Shown in pieces: positions 35,780 through 44,640 of a stretch of DNA of 64,000 nt (its first letter is position 1; every line of letters starts with the position of its first letter). The notes under the pieces were generated by a model. The model saw nothing but the letters and a program-made list of their open reading frames with translations, was not told where the DNA came from and ran no database searches. Both the position numbers and the translations under genes were made by a program. Source of the DNA: Dethiobacter sp. (GTDB lineage Bacteria; Bacillota; Dethiobacteria; Dethiobacterales; Dethiobacteraceae); contig JAGXRN010000053.1 of the NCBI GenBank assembly GCA_018335875.1, positions 1-64,000 of the forward strand. The letters run 5' to 3'.

Positions 35780-36580
35780 CTACCCACCAAAGCCAATAAT
35801 TTTTTTAATTTTACCCAACAGTGTCCGGTTTTTATAGATATTAAGCATTGGTACTTCCTGCCCGAGAAGACGTTTGGAAATATTACGGTAGGCCTGCGCG
35901 GACATAGAACCATTGATGGCTGACACCACCGGTTCACCGCGGTTTGTGGATACTATGATTCTTTCATCATCAGGAATTATGCCTAACAGCTCAATGGCCA
36001 GAATCTCCAGTATATCGTCGATATCCATCATATCACCACGCCTGACCATTTCGGGACGGATACGATTGATAATCAATCGGGGATTTGAGAGTTCAGCAGC
36101 TTCCAAAAGTCCGATAATACGGTCAGCATCTCTTACTGCAGAGACCTCCGGCGTAGTGACTATAAGGGCACGGTCCGCACCGGCAATAGCATTTCTGAAA
36201 CCCTGTTCAATGCCGGCAGGGCAATCCACCAGTACAAAGTCAAACTCTTCTTTCAGTTCTTCACAGAGCTTTTTCATCTGGTCAGGAGACACGGCATTTT
36301 TATCCCTGGTCTGGGCAGCCGGGAGCAAATAAAGATTTTCAAAACGTTTATCACGGATTAGTGCCTGCTTCAGACGGCAGCGCCCTTCCACAACATCCAC
36401 AAGGTCATACACAATACGATTTTCAAGCCCCATTACAACATCTAGGTTTCTCAAACCTATGTCTGCATCTATAAGTGCTACTTTTTTGCCTTCTATAGCT
36501 AATCCGGTACCCAGGTTGGCAACTGTGGTCGTCTTGCCGACGCCGCCTTTTCCCGAAGTTATTACCAAAACTTCACCCAT
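35780..36580 (-). CDS. minD: MinD, septum-site ATPase
   Basis: 266 residues. Deviant Walker A GKGGVGKTT near residues 10-18, NLDVVMGLENR near 45, DCPAGIEQGF near 120 and a C-terminal amphipathic membrane-targeting helix (RTLLGKIKKIIGF). It recruits MinC to the membrane. It starts 26 bases after minC and is 14 bases ahead of minE. Confidence 0.97.
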   Translation of the reverse strand: MGEVLVITSGKGGVGKTTTVANLGTGLAIEGKKVALIDADIGLRNLDVVMGLENRIVYDLVDVVEGRCRLKQALIRDKRFENLYLLPAAQTRDKNAVSPDQMKKLCEELKEEFDFVLVDCPAGIEQGFRNAIAGADRALIVTTPEVSAVRDADRIIGLLEAAELSNPRLIINRIRPEMVRRGDMMDIDDILEILAIELLGIIPDDERIIVSTNRGEPVVSAINGSMSAQAYRNISKRLLGQEVPMLNIYKNRTLLGKIKKIIGFGG

Positions 36581-36606
36581 CTTATGACCTCCTCTTCCTC
36601 CTGTGT

Positions 36607-37269
36607 TTAAGCGCCTGCCCTGGTATTGATTGAAGCAATTACTATGCCGTCCTCACTGATATACGCGTATTCAGGCACAGCGGGCAGCAGCGGTTCCCCG
36701 TCAGGAGCCCTGGAAAACATATCGGCGATGCGGAGTTGAGCCGGAACCAGGCGCAGCGCTACCACAGAAGCATCCCTGTTGCCCGCCGCCCCTGCATGGA
36801 CAGTGCCGCGAACTGTACCAAAAACAATGACATCTCCTTCAGCAACCACTTCTGCACCGGGATTAATATCACCAAACACCACAACGCTGCCTGCAAAACG
36901 GATAATCTGGCCGGAGCGAAGGGTGCGCTTGATAATTAGCGAGCGGTCTTCCCTTTGGCCGCCTGCTTTGCGTTTGTCCTTTTTCTGCCGTTCAATGGTG
37001 GCATTAAATGCTTTTTCATCTCCGTTTTCAATGGCTGCCAGCCTCATTTCGCTGTTTTCCCTGATAGTCGCAGCCAGCATCTCCTTTTCACTGCCTGAGA
37101 GTAGACGTGCACCTACATTCACACGTACTTCCGCATCGGCAAAAAAAGAGGCTCTTTGCTTCAGGCGTTCTGCCAGTTCATCTATAATCCGGTTAAAATC
37201 AAAGCCGTCAAGACAATAAATTATAACACCGTCTTTAGTCCCTTTAAACTCAACGGACATTTTCCTCAT
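36607..37269 (-). CDS. minC: MinC, FtsZ inhibitor
   Basis: 220 residues from ATG 37269, six bases after GGAGG; neighbouring ATGs (37275, 37260) are possible. The N-terminal domain is about residues 1-105 and the C-terminal beta-solenoid 110-215 (SGQIIRFAGSVVVFGDINPGAEVVAEGDVIVFG). It blocks Z-ring assembly at the poles together with MinD. Confidence 0.93.
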   Translation of the reverse strand: MRKMSVEFKGTKDGVIIYCLDGFDFNRIIDELAERLKQRASFFADAEVRVNVGARLLSGSEKEMLAATIRENSEMRLAAIENGDEKAFNATIERQKKDKRKAGGQREDRSLIIKRTLRSGQIIRFAGSVVVFGDINPGAEVVAEGDVIVFGTVRGTVHAGAAGNRDASVVALRLVPAQLRIADMFSRAPDGEPLLPAVPEYAYISEDGIVIASINTRAGA

Positions 37270-37293
37270 TAACATCCTCCGCTTTTGGCGCCA

Positions 37294-39060
37294 TTAATTC
37301 GCATAGTATTCGCCAAGAATCAGATTAGCAACGGGTACAGCGGCCTGGTAGCCCAATCCCCCGTGCTCAACAATGATGACAAAGGCAATTTCAGGCGCCT
37401 GTGCCGGAGCGTAACCCGTAAACAGGCTGTGCGCGCTCCAGCCTGGTATAGATTCGGCAGAGCCGGTCTTGGCGGCCACCTGTACAGGAAGATTGCGCAG
37501 CACTGAAGCGGTGCCGCCCAGTTTTGCTGTGGCTTCCATACCCTTTTGTACAGCAGCCCATGTTTTTTCGCTATAGTTAAGTTGATTTAAAATTTCCGGC
37601 TCAGCCACAAAGACTGTTTCACCCTGGTGATTGACTACCTGGCTCACGAGGTGGGGTTTATAGTGCGTTCCGCTGTTGGCAAGCATGGCTGTGTAGTTGG
37701 CAAGCTGCAGCGGAGTAATCATATGCCCCTGGCCGATGGCTGCAGTTAGTACGTCTCCCGGATTCCAGCGCACACCAGGTTTACGCCGCAGCAGTATGCC
37801 CAGGTTCTCCCGTCCAAGGTCAGTCATACCTGTGGCGCTGCCGAGGCTCAACTCTTCCGCATAGGAAATTACACGGTCTATACCGAGGCGAACTCCCAGT
37901 TCAAAGAAAAAGATGTTGCAGGACTTGGCAATGGCATCAACCACGTTTAAGGAGCCGTGGACAGCGTTGTTGAAACAGCCGCGCAGCACATCACCCGTGA
38001 AGAACTGCTTACGGCCTGTGCATGTTATGATACTGCGTTCGTTGATTATCCCTTCCTCCAGGGCAGCCACGGCCACCGCCATCTTGAAGGTTGAACCCAC
38101 AGGATAACCGCCGCTGAAAGCTTTATTGAAAAGAGGATTATCACGGTCTGCTGTCAATAAGTTAAAGTCCCTGCTTACAGTATTGAGGTTATAGGAGGGG
38201 TAACTTACCATGGCCAGAATTTCCCCGTTATTGGGGTTAATGGCTACAAAGACGCCTTTGCCCAGTTGTCCATTGCCGGCCTCAATACCCTCGTTGATCA
38301 CTTTTGCCAGTGACCGTTCGGCAATTTCCTGCAGGCGACTGTCGATTGTCAGGCGCAGGCTGTGTCCGGGGACAGGGTCCTCTTTGCCTAACACGCTAAT
38401 CCGTCTGCCAAAACTGTTTGCTTCAACAAAAAGCTTACCCTCAGTCCCGCGCAGGTAGTGTTCCCACGTGCTTTCTATCCCGGAGGCGCCTATGAGATCA
38501 TTTATCCTGTAAAACTCGCCCTGTTCGCGTTTTTGCTGGAGTTGGCTGCTGCTTATCTTGTTTACATAACCGAGGACATGGGCAGCGAGACTGTTGTTAA
38601 CATAATTTCGGATAGGTTCTGTCTCAATTATAACCCCGGGCAGGTCCATTCTGCGCTCACCTATCTTGGCTACCACTTCGGCGGAAACATCTCTTTTTAA
38701 GCGGATGGGGGCAAATGTGGAAAAGCGCTGTTTCCAGATCTCGTCACGGATAGCCTCTTCATCCATTTCCAATAGCTCGCTCAGATAGTGAATGACTTCC
38801 GGCTGTTCACGTTTTGGCAGATCCAGCAGCGATACTGTAAACCCCGGACGGTTGCCAACCATAAGCTCCCCGTTGCGGTCAAAAATTTCGCCGCGCGGGG
38901 CTGTAATCGGCAGCTGTCTTGTCCTGTTGAATTCCGCCTTGGCAAAGTAATGATCATACTGATAAACCTGCAGCCATGCCAGGCGGGAGGCTAGTACCAG
39001 TATTACCACCACTACCAGGGCGATAAAGACACGCAGCCTTTTTATCGTGGATTTACTCAT
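37294..39060 (-). CDS. mrdA: Penicillin-binding protein 2 (elongasome transpeptidase)
   Basis: 588 residues: N-terminal anchor helix (about 10-30), PBP dimerisation domain (PRGEIFDRNG near 55-64), and a transpeptidase domain with active-site S323 in STFK, S380-C-N and K531-T-G. These are the three classical motifs. It cross-links lateral wall with RodA. It overlaps nothing and sits 11 bases after mreD. Confidence 0.95.
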   Translation of the reverse strand: MSKSTIKRLRVFIALVVVVILVLASRLAWLQVYQYDHYFAKAEFNRTRQLPITAPRGEIFDRNGELMVGNRPGFTVSLLDLPKREQPEVIHYLSELLEMDEEAIRDEIWKQRFSTFAPIRLKRDVSAEVVAKIGERRMDLPGVIIETEPIRNYVNNSLAAHVLGYVNKISSSQLQQKREQGEFYRINDLIGASGIESTWEHYLRGTEGKLFVEANSFGRRISVLGKEDPVPGHSLRLTIDSRLQEIAERSLAKVINEGIEAGNGQLGKGVFVAINPNNGEILAMVSYPSYNLNTVSRDFNLLTADRDNPLFNKAFSGGYPVGSTFKMAVAVAALEEGIINERSIITCTGRKQFFTGDVLRGCFNNAVHGSLNVVDAIAKSCNIFFFELGVRLGIDRVISYAEELSLGSATGMTDLGRENLGILLRRKPGVRWNPGDVLTAAIGQGHMITPLQLANYTAMLANSGTHYKPHLVSQVVNHQGETVFVAEPEILNQLNYSEKTWAAVQKGMEATAKLGGTASVLRNLPVQVAAKTGSAESIPGWSAHSLFTGYAPAQAPEIAFVIIVEHGGLGYQAAVPVANLILGEYYAN

Positions 39061-39071
39061 TATATTCCCCT

Positions 39072-39584
39072 TTAGCCGGTGCTTTCAGGTTCGTGAAAAA
39101 ACATCCGGCGTTTTTGAGCGGTATAAAGATAAGGGTAAGCTATGGCCATCACCAATATGTGCATGGCTACACGGGGCAGTGAGAAGTGCTGTAAGTAATG
39201 GATAAACGTGACTTGCGGATTAAAGTACATATTCATGAGAAGGTATGTTACGGCTTCGTTTAATACAGTAAGGACAGTAACCACTATAACCGGCACAGGC
39301 ACAAAATCCCTGTAAATCTCATGGGCCAGAAGCCCTGCCAGCAGTCCTGCCAGCATTTTACCAAATGTAAAAAATCCAATCGGCGAGGCAAAAACAATGT
39401 CTTGCAGCATTCCGGCAGAAAAGCCAAGCAGGGCGCCTCTCTTGCCATCGGAAAGCAGAGCGAGGGCCACTACAACCACAAAGAGGATGTCGGGATGAAC
39501 CCCGCCGGTCCCTGCCAGCGCCAGTACAGAGCCCTGGATGACCAGACTTATTACAAATAGTCCAAAAATAAAAATTATTCCCAT
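39072..39584 (-). CDS. mreD: MreD, rod-shape membrane protein
   Basis: 170 residues with five helices, about the usual size. A HPDILFVVVVALALLSDGKRGALLGFSAG segment near residue 30 is a typical MreD region. It bridges MreC to the elongasome. It starts four bases after the mreC stop. Confidence 0.9.
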   Translation of the reverse strand: MGIIFIFGLFVISLVIQGSVLALAGTGGVHPDILFVVVVALALLSDGKRGALLGFSAGMLQDIVFASPIGFFTFGKMLAGLLAGLLAHEIYRDFVPVPVIVVTVLTVLNEAVTYLLMNMYFNPQVTFIHYLQHFSLPRVAMHILVMAIAYPYLYTAQKRRMFFHEPESTG

Positions 39585-39588
39585 CCGG

Positions 39589-40443
39589 CTATTCCCTCTT
39601 TTCCGTGACAGGAATTACAACAAAAACCTCTTCAAGGCGGTTGAAATTGGCAGCCGGGCGCAGCAGTGCGTACTGCAGAATACCGTATTCGTCTTCGCCG
39701 GTTTCCAATACATGGCCGATTACCAATCCCTTGGGGAATATTTCGCCAAGGCCCGAAGAAATAACTATATCTCCCGGTTGAATATTAGCTTCCCGCGGCA
39801 GGTTGATCATCCTCAGATAGCCTGGAATGCCGGGCGCGCTTTCCACCACGCCCACCTGGCCTGGCTCGCGGGAGCGCTGTACAAAGGCGCTCACGGCAGG
39901 GCGTGAGTCGGTGAGCAGAAGAACCTGCGAGGAAATGTGGGAGACAGAATAAATACTGCCCACTAATCCCTCACTGGTCACCACAGCCATATTTTTTTTC
40001 ACACCGTGCATTGAGCCCCTGTTTATGGTCATAGTCTGAAACCAGTTGCTGGCATCCCTGGCTATTACTTCGGACGCAATCAGTTGATATTCCGATTTTT
40101 CCCTTAAATCAAGCATCTGGCGCAGGCGGTGGTTCTCTTTCCGCAATTCTGCCAGCTGCGCCTCCAGTGTGGAAGAGGCTGCCAGCTGTTCATGCAGCAG
40201 GGCATTCTCTTTAAGAAGCAGTTGGTACTCCCTTACCGACGCGAAAACGCTTTCAGCCGAGAAGGTTAAACGCTGAAAGACCCCTTGTACAGGGGCCACA
40301 ACAGTCAGCAACATCTCCTCCATCAAGGTTATCTTTTGCCTGCCCTGGGAAGTAAAAGAGGCCAGGATGAGCAAAAAGACAAAGATGAGCAGGATGGAAA
40401 CGGGCTTCTTACGGATTTTAATGGGGGTTAGCAAATTCTTCAC
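39589..40443 (-). CDS. mreC: MreC, rod-shape scaffold protein
   Basis: 284 residues: an N-terminal anchor helix (about 17-32), a coiled coil (about 60-110) and a beta domain (WFQTMTINRGSMHGVKKNMAVV, IVISSGLGEIFPKGLVIG). It activates the RodA/PBP2 complex from outside the membrane. It lies 28 bases after mreB. Confidence 0.94.
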   Translation of the reverse strand: MKNLLTPIKIRKKPVSILLIFVFLLILASFTSQGRQKITLMEEMLLTVVAPVQGVFQRLTFSAESVFASVREYQLLLKENALLHEQLAASSTLEAQLAELRKENHRLRQMLDLREKSEYQLIASEVIARDASNWFQTMTINRGSMHGVKKNMAVVTSEGLVGSIYSVSHISSQVLLLTDSRPAVSAFVQRSREPGQVGVVESAPGIPGYLRMINLPREANIQPGDIVISSGLGEIFPKGLVIGHVLETGEDEYGILQYALLRPAANFNRLEEVFVVIPVTEKRE

Positions 40444-40471
40444 CCTTCACGCAATTCATGGCATGGTCAAT

Positions 40472-41509
40472 TTAGTGCATGCGGCGTGGACTGACAGCCA
40501 CGCGCCTTAAAAGTTCTATTTCAGCCAATGCCTTGCCGGAGCCAAGAGCCACACAGTCGAGAGGGTTGTCCGCTATATAAACAGGCATGGCGGTTTCTTT
40601 GGCAATGAGCCGGTCAAGGCCGTGCAGAAGCGCACCGCCTCCGGTCATGACAATACCCTTGTCCATGATGTCAGCTGCCAGTTCGGGTGGTGTTTTCTCC
40701 AGTGTAATTTTAATAGCTTCAAGAATATTGGAAACCGGGTCGGCAAGTGCCATTTCTATTTCCGCATCAGTCACATTTTGCGTTTTCGGCAGTCCGGTAA
40801 CCAGGTCACGACCGCGTATATCCATACGCTTGGGGTTTTTTTCATCACGAAAAGCTGTGCCAATTGTAATTTTTATTTCCTCCGCTGTACGCTCACCAAT
40901 CATAAGGTTATAGTTCTTTTTAATGAATTGTACAATTGCTTCATCCATTTCATCGCCGCCGACACGGATAGAACGGCTGGTTACAATACCACCGAGAGAA
41001 ATAATGGCAACTTCAGTGGTGCCGCCTCCGATGTCCACGATCATACTGCCTGTGGGCTCCCCAACGGGAAGGCCTGCTCCAATAGCGGCGGCCATGGGTT
41101 CCTCAATCAAGAAGGCCTCTCTGGCCCCAGCCTGCCTTGTGGCGTCAATAACAGCACGCTTTTCCACCTCTGTGACACCGGATGGCACACAGACGACAAC
41201 ATGGGCTTTAAAGATGGCTTTGCGCTTATATGCCTTGGCGATAAAGTGCCGCAGCATGGTCTGTGTCACTTCAAAGTCGGCGATTACGCCATCCTTCATG
41301 GGCCGGATAGCAACAATATTCCCCGGTGTGCGGCCAATCATGCGTTTTGCTTCTTCGCCTACTTCAAGGATGGCCCCTGTATCCCGCCTGATAGCCACCA
41401 CGGACGGTTCACGCAGGACTATACCTTTACCTTTGACAAAAACAAGTGTATTGGCTGTTCCTAAGTCAATCCCTATATCCCGGGAAAAATATTTCGTTAT
41501 AAAGCGCAT
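40472..41509 (-). CDS. mreB: MreB, actin-like rod-shape protein
   Basis: 345 residues from ATG 41509, after AAGGGGAC. Actin-type nucleotide motifs: [12 protein letters not shown] near the start, [12 protein letters not shown] near 162, [12 protein letters not shown] near 285. MreB filaments orient wall synthesis. It is the first gene of mreBCD-mrdA-minCDE-rodA. Confidence 0.97.
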   Translation of the reverse strand: MRFITKYFSRDIGIDLGTANTLVFVKGKGIVLREPSVVAIRRDTGAILEVGEEAKRMIGRTPGNIVAIRPMKDGVIADFEVTQTMLRHFIAKAYKRKAIFKAHVVVCVPSGVTEVEKRAVIDATRQAGAREAFLIEEPMAAAIGAGLPVGEPTGSMIVDIGGGTTEVAIISLGGIVTSRSIRVGGDEMDEAIVQFIKKNYNLMIGERTAEEIKITIGTAFRDEKNPKRMDIRGRDLVTGLPKTQNVTDAEIEMALADPVSNILEAIKITLEKTPPELAADIMDKGIVMTGGGALLHGLDRLIAKETAMPVYIADNPLDCVALGSGKALAEIELLRRVAVSPRRMH

Positions 41510-41582
41510 AAGTTTGTCCCCTTTCATTTCTGCTGCAAATAGACTGCCGGCTCACAGTTCGGAGAAATCTGTTACACACTAC

Positions 41583-41612
41583 ATTATACCAAATGTAGAG
41601 TCCCGGCCTCAA
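41583..41612 (-). promoter_or_regulatory. Promoter of the mreB cluster
   Basis: On the minus strand TTGAGG (41612-41607), an 18-base spacer and TATAAT (41588-41583) with an extended TG just upstream of the -10. Confidence 0.8.
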
Positions 41613-41637
41613 TATGTAATATCCCCCAACAAGCAAT

Positions 41638-42327
41638 CTAGAGGAGTCCCTTTTCCCGAAAACTGATATATCTCCCGTCGCCGATAACCACATGGTCAAG
41701 AACTTCAATGCCTACCAGTCTGCCCGCCTCGGTCAGCCTTTTTGTCACATCCAGGTCCTCGCGGCTTGGCGTAGGGTCGCCACTGGGATGATTGTGCACC
41801 AGTATAATACAGGCGCACGCTTTCTGGATTGCCGGACGAAAAACTTCCCGCGGGTGGATAAGTGAAGCATTGAGGCTGCCGATGGATATCTCTTCAAGGC
41901 CCATCAATTTATGTTTGGTGTCAAGCAGTACTATGAGGAAATGCTCACGGAGTTTGTGCCGCAACTTCTCCATCACAAGTGCAGCCGCATCCCCGGGAGA
42001 GGTGACTGACGACTGCCCGGAACGTATGCGGCCGGCAAGCCGTTTAGCCATTTCCACAGCCGCAAGCAGCGTAACAGCCTTCACCGGGCCAAGGCCCTTG
42101 ATGGCACAAAATTCTTCGCTGGTTAACCGCGGCAGCCTCTCCAGGCCGCCAAGCTCTACCAGTACCCTCTCCGCCAACTGTACAGCTGTCTCATTTTTTG
42201 TTCCTGTCCTGATAAAAATTGCCAAAAGTTCCGCATCTGACAGTGCAGCCGCACCGTCCTGAAGCAAGCGTTCTCTTGGCCGTTCACTCGGAGGCAAATC
42301 CTTGATGGTCAGGCGCCTGGATGTCAT
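41638..42327 (-). CDS. radC: RadC (JAB-domain) protein
   Basis: 229 residues from ATG 42327, after GGAAGGAG; the longer frame runs into maf. Helix-hairpin-helix region (about 60-80) followed by a JAMM metal site (EISIGSLNAS, HNHPSGDPTPS near 175). Despite the historic name, a repair role is not established. It overlaps maf by 44 bases. Confidence 0.93.
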   Translation of the reverse strand: MTSRRLTIKDLPPSERPRERLLQDGAAALSDAELLAIFIRTGTKNETAVQLAERVLVELGGLERLPRLTSEEFCAIKGLGPVKAVTLLAAVEMAKRLAGRIRSGQSSVTSPGDAAALVMEKLRHKLREHFLIVLLDTKHKLMGLEEISIGSLNASLIHPREVFRPAIQKACACIILVHNHPSGDPTPSREDLDVTKRLTEAGRLVGIEVLDHVVIGDGRYISFREKGLL

Positions 42328-42922
42328 AAATACCAGCTCCTTCCCAGATACGTATACCAAAACTGCCAAATAGCTGCCAAAGAGCTGCCAAAGGCAGACC
42401 CACCACATTAAAATAACAACCGTCAAGCCTCTCTACAAATACAGCTGCCTTTCCCTGTATGCCGTACCCTCCTGCCTTGTCATACGGCTCACCGCTGTCT
42501 GTATACCAGCTTATCTCCTCTTCCTTAAGCTCACGCATAAAGACACGGGTAGTTTCCACATGGGTAAGGACTCTGTTTTCCGGCTGCCCAATCAATGCCA
42601 GCCCTGTCAGCACATGATGCTCCCGCCCTGCCAGCAGCCTGAGCATGTCCACCGCCTCATACCTGTCACGCGGCTTGCCCAGCACCCGGCCGTCGACACA
42701 GACAATGGTATCGGCGCCAATAACAAGCGCATCAGTTACCCCCGCGGCCACCGCCCTTGCTTTGGCTAACGCGAGTCTTTCCGCCATCTGATATGGCTCA
42801 CAGTGATCTAATTCATCCTCGGCCACTCCGCTCTTAACTACAGTGAAGGAGAAGCCAAGCTGCCTGAGCAGTTCAGCACGACGTGGTGAAGCTGATGCTA
42901 AAATAATTGCTTTCACTGGCAC
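42284..42922 (-). CDS. maf: Maf-like nucleoside triphosphate pyrophosphatase
   Basis: 212 residues. Starts ASASPRRAELLRQLG, the Maf hallmark, with IGADTIVCVDGRVLGKP near 70 and a DKAGGYGIQG block near 150. It hydrolyses non-canonical nucleoside triphosphates and influences septum formation. Positioned seven bases after the Gx transporter gene. Confidence 0.94.
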   Translation of the reverse strand: MPVKAIILASASPRRAELLRQLGFSFTVVKSGVAEDELDHCEPYQMAERLALAKARAVAAGVTDALVIGADTIVCVDGRVLGKPRDRYEAVDMLRLLAGREHHVLTGLALIGQPENRVLTHVETTRVFMRELKEEEISWYTDSGEPYDKAGGYGIQGKAAVFVERLDGCYFNVVGLPLAALWQLFGSFGIRIWEGAGIYDIQAPDHQGFASE

Positions 42923-42929
42923 TCAACCT

Positions 42930-43457
42930 TTAAGCTTTATATGGCCGCGACACGTGCGACAGTGCCTGGTTGGCATAACCAACTGCCATGCCGGTAAAGA
43001 AACCGGTGGGGAGAGCAAGGATAAGCAGAAGCGGCAGATACAGTTTAAGCAGGTTTATATTTCCGATCAACACACTGGCAGTGGCGACCTGGGCTGTATT
43101 ATGCGCCACTGCGCCGAGGATGCTGACAGCCACCAATGAAATGCGGCCGCTGCGCCACAAGCGTATGCCGATGGCCATGGCAGCGGTGGAAACAATACCA
43201 CCGGTAAAACTCAGATAAAAACCAAAGCCCAGGAAATTGCCGAGAAATATACTGCCAAGCACTGTCCGTATTACTGTCACAAGCAGCGCCGGTTTAAATC
43301 CGTAAAGTATAAATGTGAGGAGGGTAATAATATTGGCAAGTCCAAGCTTAGCCCCCGGCACAAGCATCGGCAATGCAATGGTGGCCTCCACGGTGTGTAT
43401 AACCAGTGCAAAAGCCACAAGCAGCGAGAGATGAGTCATCTTTCGTGTATTTGTCAT
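42930..43457 (-). CDS. Gx transporter family protein (heptaprenyl diphosphate synthase component I-like)
   Basis: 175 residues with five or six helices and the PGAKLGLANIITLLTFILYG block of the family once annotated as heptaprenyl diphosphate synthase component I and now often called Gx transporter. It overlaps the apbE gene by four bases (ATGA). The family regularly accompanies apbE and FMN-binding proteins, which suggests a part in flavin or membrane redox supply. Exact function unknown. Confidence 0.8.
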   Translation of the reverse strand: MTNTRKMTHLSLLVAFALVIHTVEATIALPMLVPGAKLGLANIITLLTFILYGFKPALLVTVIRTVLGSIFLGNFLGFGFYLSFTGGIVSTAAMAIGIRLWRSGRISLVAVSILGAVAHNTAQVATASVLIGNINLLKLYLPLLLILALPTGFFTGMAVGYANQALSHVSRPYKA

Positions 43458-44464
43458 TGGCGGATCTCTACTTTACCAGCGAGGCCGCTTGTAATGTGGA
43501 CTTGCTCATCTTCGGTAATCATGATTGCCTCAAGTTCAGGCAGAGATTCGATTATCTCCATCCCTTTTTCCAGGCCCAGCACAAAAAGCGCTGTGGAGTA
43601 GGCATCGGCTGTAAAAGCATCCGGTGCAATGACTGTGACACTTATTATACCGCGCGAAGGTTCGCCGGTTTTGGGGTCGATGATATGGTGATATCGCACA
43701 TCATCCACCACAAAAAAGCGTTCATAGTCGCCTGAAGTTACAATGGCTTTATCACGCAGCTCGACAATGGCTATAATTCCACGCCTGTCGCGAGGGTGCC
43801 TTACGCCTATGCGCCATGCACTGCCATCTGGTTTTTCTCCGATTACCCTGATGTCGCCGCCGGCATCGAGGTAGGCGGAAGTAATCCCCTGCTCAAGCAA
43901 AGCCTCAATTGCCATATCAACTATATAGCCTTTTGCAATACCGCCCAGGTCCAGCTCAGTGCCGCCTCCATCCAGAAAAACCGTACCGTCGTTATTATTT
44001 ACCTGTACTCTGCGAAAATCCACCAGTTTAACAGTTTGAGCCAGTTCATTTTCGCTTGGAACATAGACATCAGCACTGCCAAACCTCCACAAATTTATCA
44101 GCGGTGCGATGGTGATGTCAAAGGCGCCTCCTGTTTGTTCGCCTACCTGAAGCGACTTTTTTATCACATCGAGAGCCTCCGCAGAAACAACAATGGGCCT
44201 TGTCCCGGCGTCCCGGTTTAGAACAAACACTTCTGAATCAGTGTGATGCCTGTCCAGGATTATTTCCAGACGGTACATCTCCCCAAAAGCTGAACTGAGC
44301 GCATTAACCCCCTGCCGGCGGTTTCTGGTATAAATAACACTGTTCACGATAGTATCCATGAGAAATTCAGTGCGCTCTATTTTCTTTTCTGCCCGGACCA
44401 TATAAAGAACAAAGCCCGCAAGAATAATACCTACGGCAAGGTATATCAAAGATGATTTTTTCAA
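43454..44464 (-). CDS. apbE: ApbE, FAD:protein FMN transferase
   Basis: 336 residues from TTG 44464, seven bases after GGGGAG. Residues 5-24 form an N-terminal membrane anchor without a lipobox cysteine, unlike many ApbE lipoproteins. The core has FDITIAPLINLWRFG near residues 120-134, ELDLGGIAKGY near 170 and the metal-site block TADAYSTALFVLG near 295. ApbE attaches FMN to Thr/Ser of RnfG, RnfD and NqrC-type proteins outside the membrane. This copy should serve both Rnf sets in the window. Confidence 0.93.
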   Translation of the reverse strand: MKKSSLIYLAVGIILAGFVLYMVRAEKKIERTEFLMDTIVNSVIYTRNRRQGVNALSSAFGEMYRLEIILDRHHTDSEVFVLNRDAGTRPIVVSAEALDVIKKSLQVGEQTGGAFDITIAPLINLWRFGSADVYVPSENELAQTVKLVDFRRVQVNNNDGTVFLDGGGTELDLGGIAKGYIVDMAIEALLEQGITSAYLDAGGDIRVIGEKPDGSAWRIGVRHPRDRRGIIAIVELRDKAIVTSGDYERFFVVDDVRYHHIIDPKTGEPSRGIISVTVIAPDAFTADAYSTALFVLGLEKGMEIIESLPELEAIMITEDEQVHITSGLAGKVEIRQ

Positions 44465-44551
44465 GAAGTATCTCCCCGTTTACATTGAGTTGTCGTAAAC
44501 TACTCAGCCTTGCGCCAAGGGACAGTCGCTGATTAGTTACGGTTTTCCTTC

Positions 44552-44580
44552 AGTTTAACACGGACTGGAGAGCAAAGCAA
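44552..44580 (-). promoter_or_regulatory. Candidate promoter of apbE-Gx-maf-radC
   Basis: On the minus strand TTGCTT (44580-44575), a 17-base spacer and TAAACT (44557-44552). Confidence 0.5.
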
Positions 44581-44610
44581 CCGACTGGTGACATTTTACT
44601 TCTTTCCATG

Positions 44611-44640
44611 CCTGAGGCGCCACGCGGCGCCTCAGGTTTT
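44611..44640. terminator. Hairpin after the Mrp operon
   Basis: CCTGAGGCGCC pairs perfectly with GGCGCCTCAGG around ACGC. T run on the plus-strand side only; it lies just after the last Mrp stop on the minus strand. Confidence 0.65.
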
